A stretch of DNA of 5,378 bases from Ilumatobacteraceae bacterium. Its GTDB lineage: Bacteria > Actinomycetota > Acidimicrobiia > Acidimicrobiales > Ilumatobacteraceae. This document shows, one piece after another, positions 5,365 through 5,378 of the stretch; within the stretch, counting starts at the first letter, position 1, and each line of letters begins with the position of its first letter. The notes beneath the pieces are model-generated. The model did not search any database. It saw nothing but the letters and a program-made list of their open reading frames with translations, and was not told the DNA's origin. Position numbers and translations under genes: made by a program. Location of the stretch: contig SKFX01000135.1 of NCBI GenBank assembly GCA_007117775.1, forward strand, positions 1 through 5,378, given 5' to 3'.

Positions 5365-5378
5365 ATGGCCGAGCCCGA
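5365..5378 (+). CDS. Possible start of the next gene (partial, product unknown)
   Basis: An ATG at 5365 opens a frame reading M-A-E-P that runs off the right edge. TATGAC at 5353-5358 ends 6 nt before it, the same spacing as the other proposed leaderless starts, although its last base is C instead of the T of TANNNT. The nearby ATG at 5354 is excluded because it meets a TGA after three codons; a GTG at 5362 is in the same frame. Four codons are too few to suggest a function. Confidence 0.35.

Noticed and set aside
1..5378. A novel defence, mobile or biosynthetic system
   Set aside because: All long genes fall in known families. There are no transposase, integrase, CRISPR repeat, toxin-antitoxin or cluster hallmarks, and no base-composition break was noticed.

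Overview
The window comes from a high-GC (roughly two-thirds G+C), gene-dense bacterial chromosome. An actinobacterium is likely, possibly of the Acidimicrobiia. Three things suggest this: TlpA and CcdA are in the arrangement used with system II cytochrome c maturation, first-in-unit genes appear to be leaderless with a TANNNT hexamer 6-7 nt before the ATG, and the fatty-acid/CoA gene content fits. The taxonomic call is an inference from style, not from a marker gene. Coding sequence covers almost everything and no stretch over 100 bases lacks a gene.

Layout from left to right. (1) The C-terminal part of a PIG3-type NAD(P)H:quinone oxidoreductase (+, 1-429) enters from the left edge. (2) A membrane-anchored family 2 glycosyltransferase of the CrtQ-like group (-, 447-1562) converges on it. 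(3) A two-gene operon diverges from the glycosyltransferase across only 21 bp: a TlpA/ResA-like thiol-disulfide oxidoreductase (+, 1584-2156) and CcdA (+, 2153-3064), joined by a GTGA overlap. (4) A class I CoA-transferase resembling 4-hydroxybutyrate CoA-transferase (-, 3030-4313) converges on ccdA and overlaps it by 35 bp. (5) A NUDT19-like Nudix hydrolase (+, 4406-5320) diverges from the CoA-transferase across 92 bp. (6) A hairpin follows the Nudix gene, and the first codons of another + strand gene may begin at 5365.

Functionally, CcdA and TlpA form a recognised electron relay: CcdA carries reducing equivalents from cytoplasmic thioredoxin through the membrane to a thioredoxin-fold protein on the outer face. 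The CoA-transferase and Nudix protein are both plausible CoA/acyl-CoA enzymes sharing a divergent promoter region. The quinone oxidoreductase and glycosyltransferase show no visible link to these.

I found no phage, insertion sequence, CRISPR, defence or secondary-metabolite system, and no RNA gene. The region is mostly ordinary housekeeping and accessory metabolism. The signals most worth a second look are the repeated leaderless-promoter geometry, including an 8-bp inverted TACCGTCG pair between the CoA-transferase and Nudix genes, the strong excess of GATC and GCGATCGC, and the compact or overlapping gene junctions.
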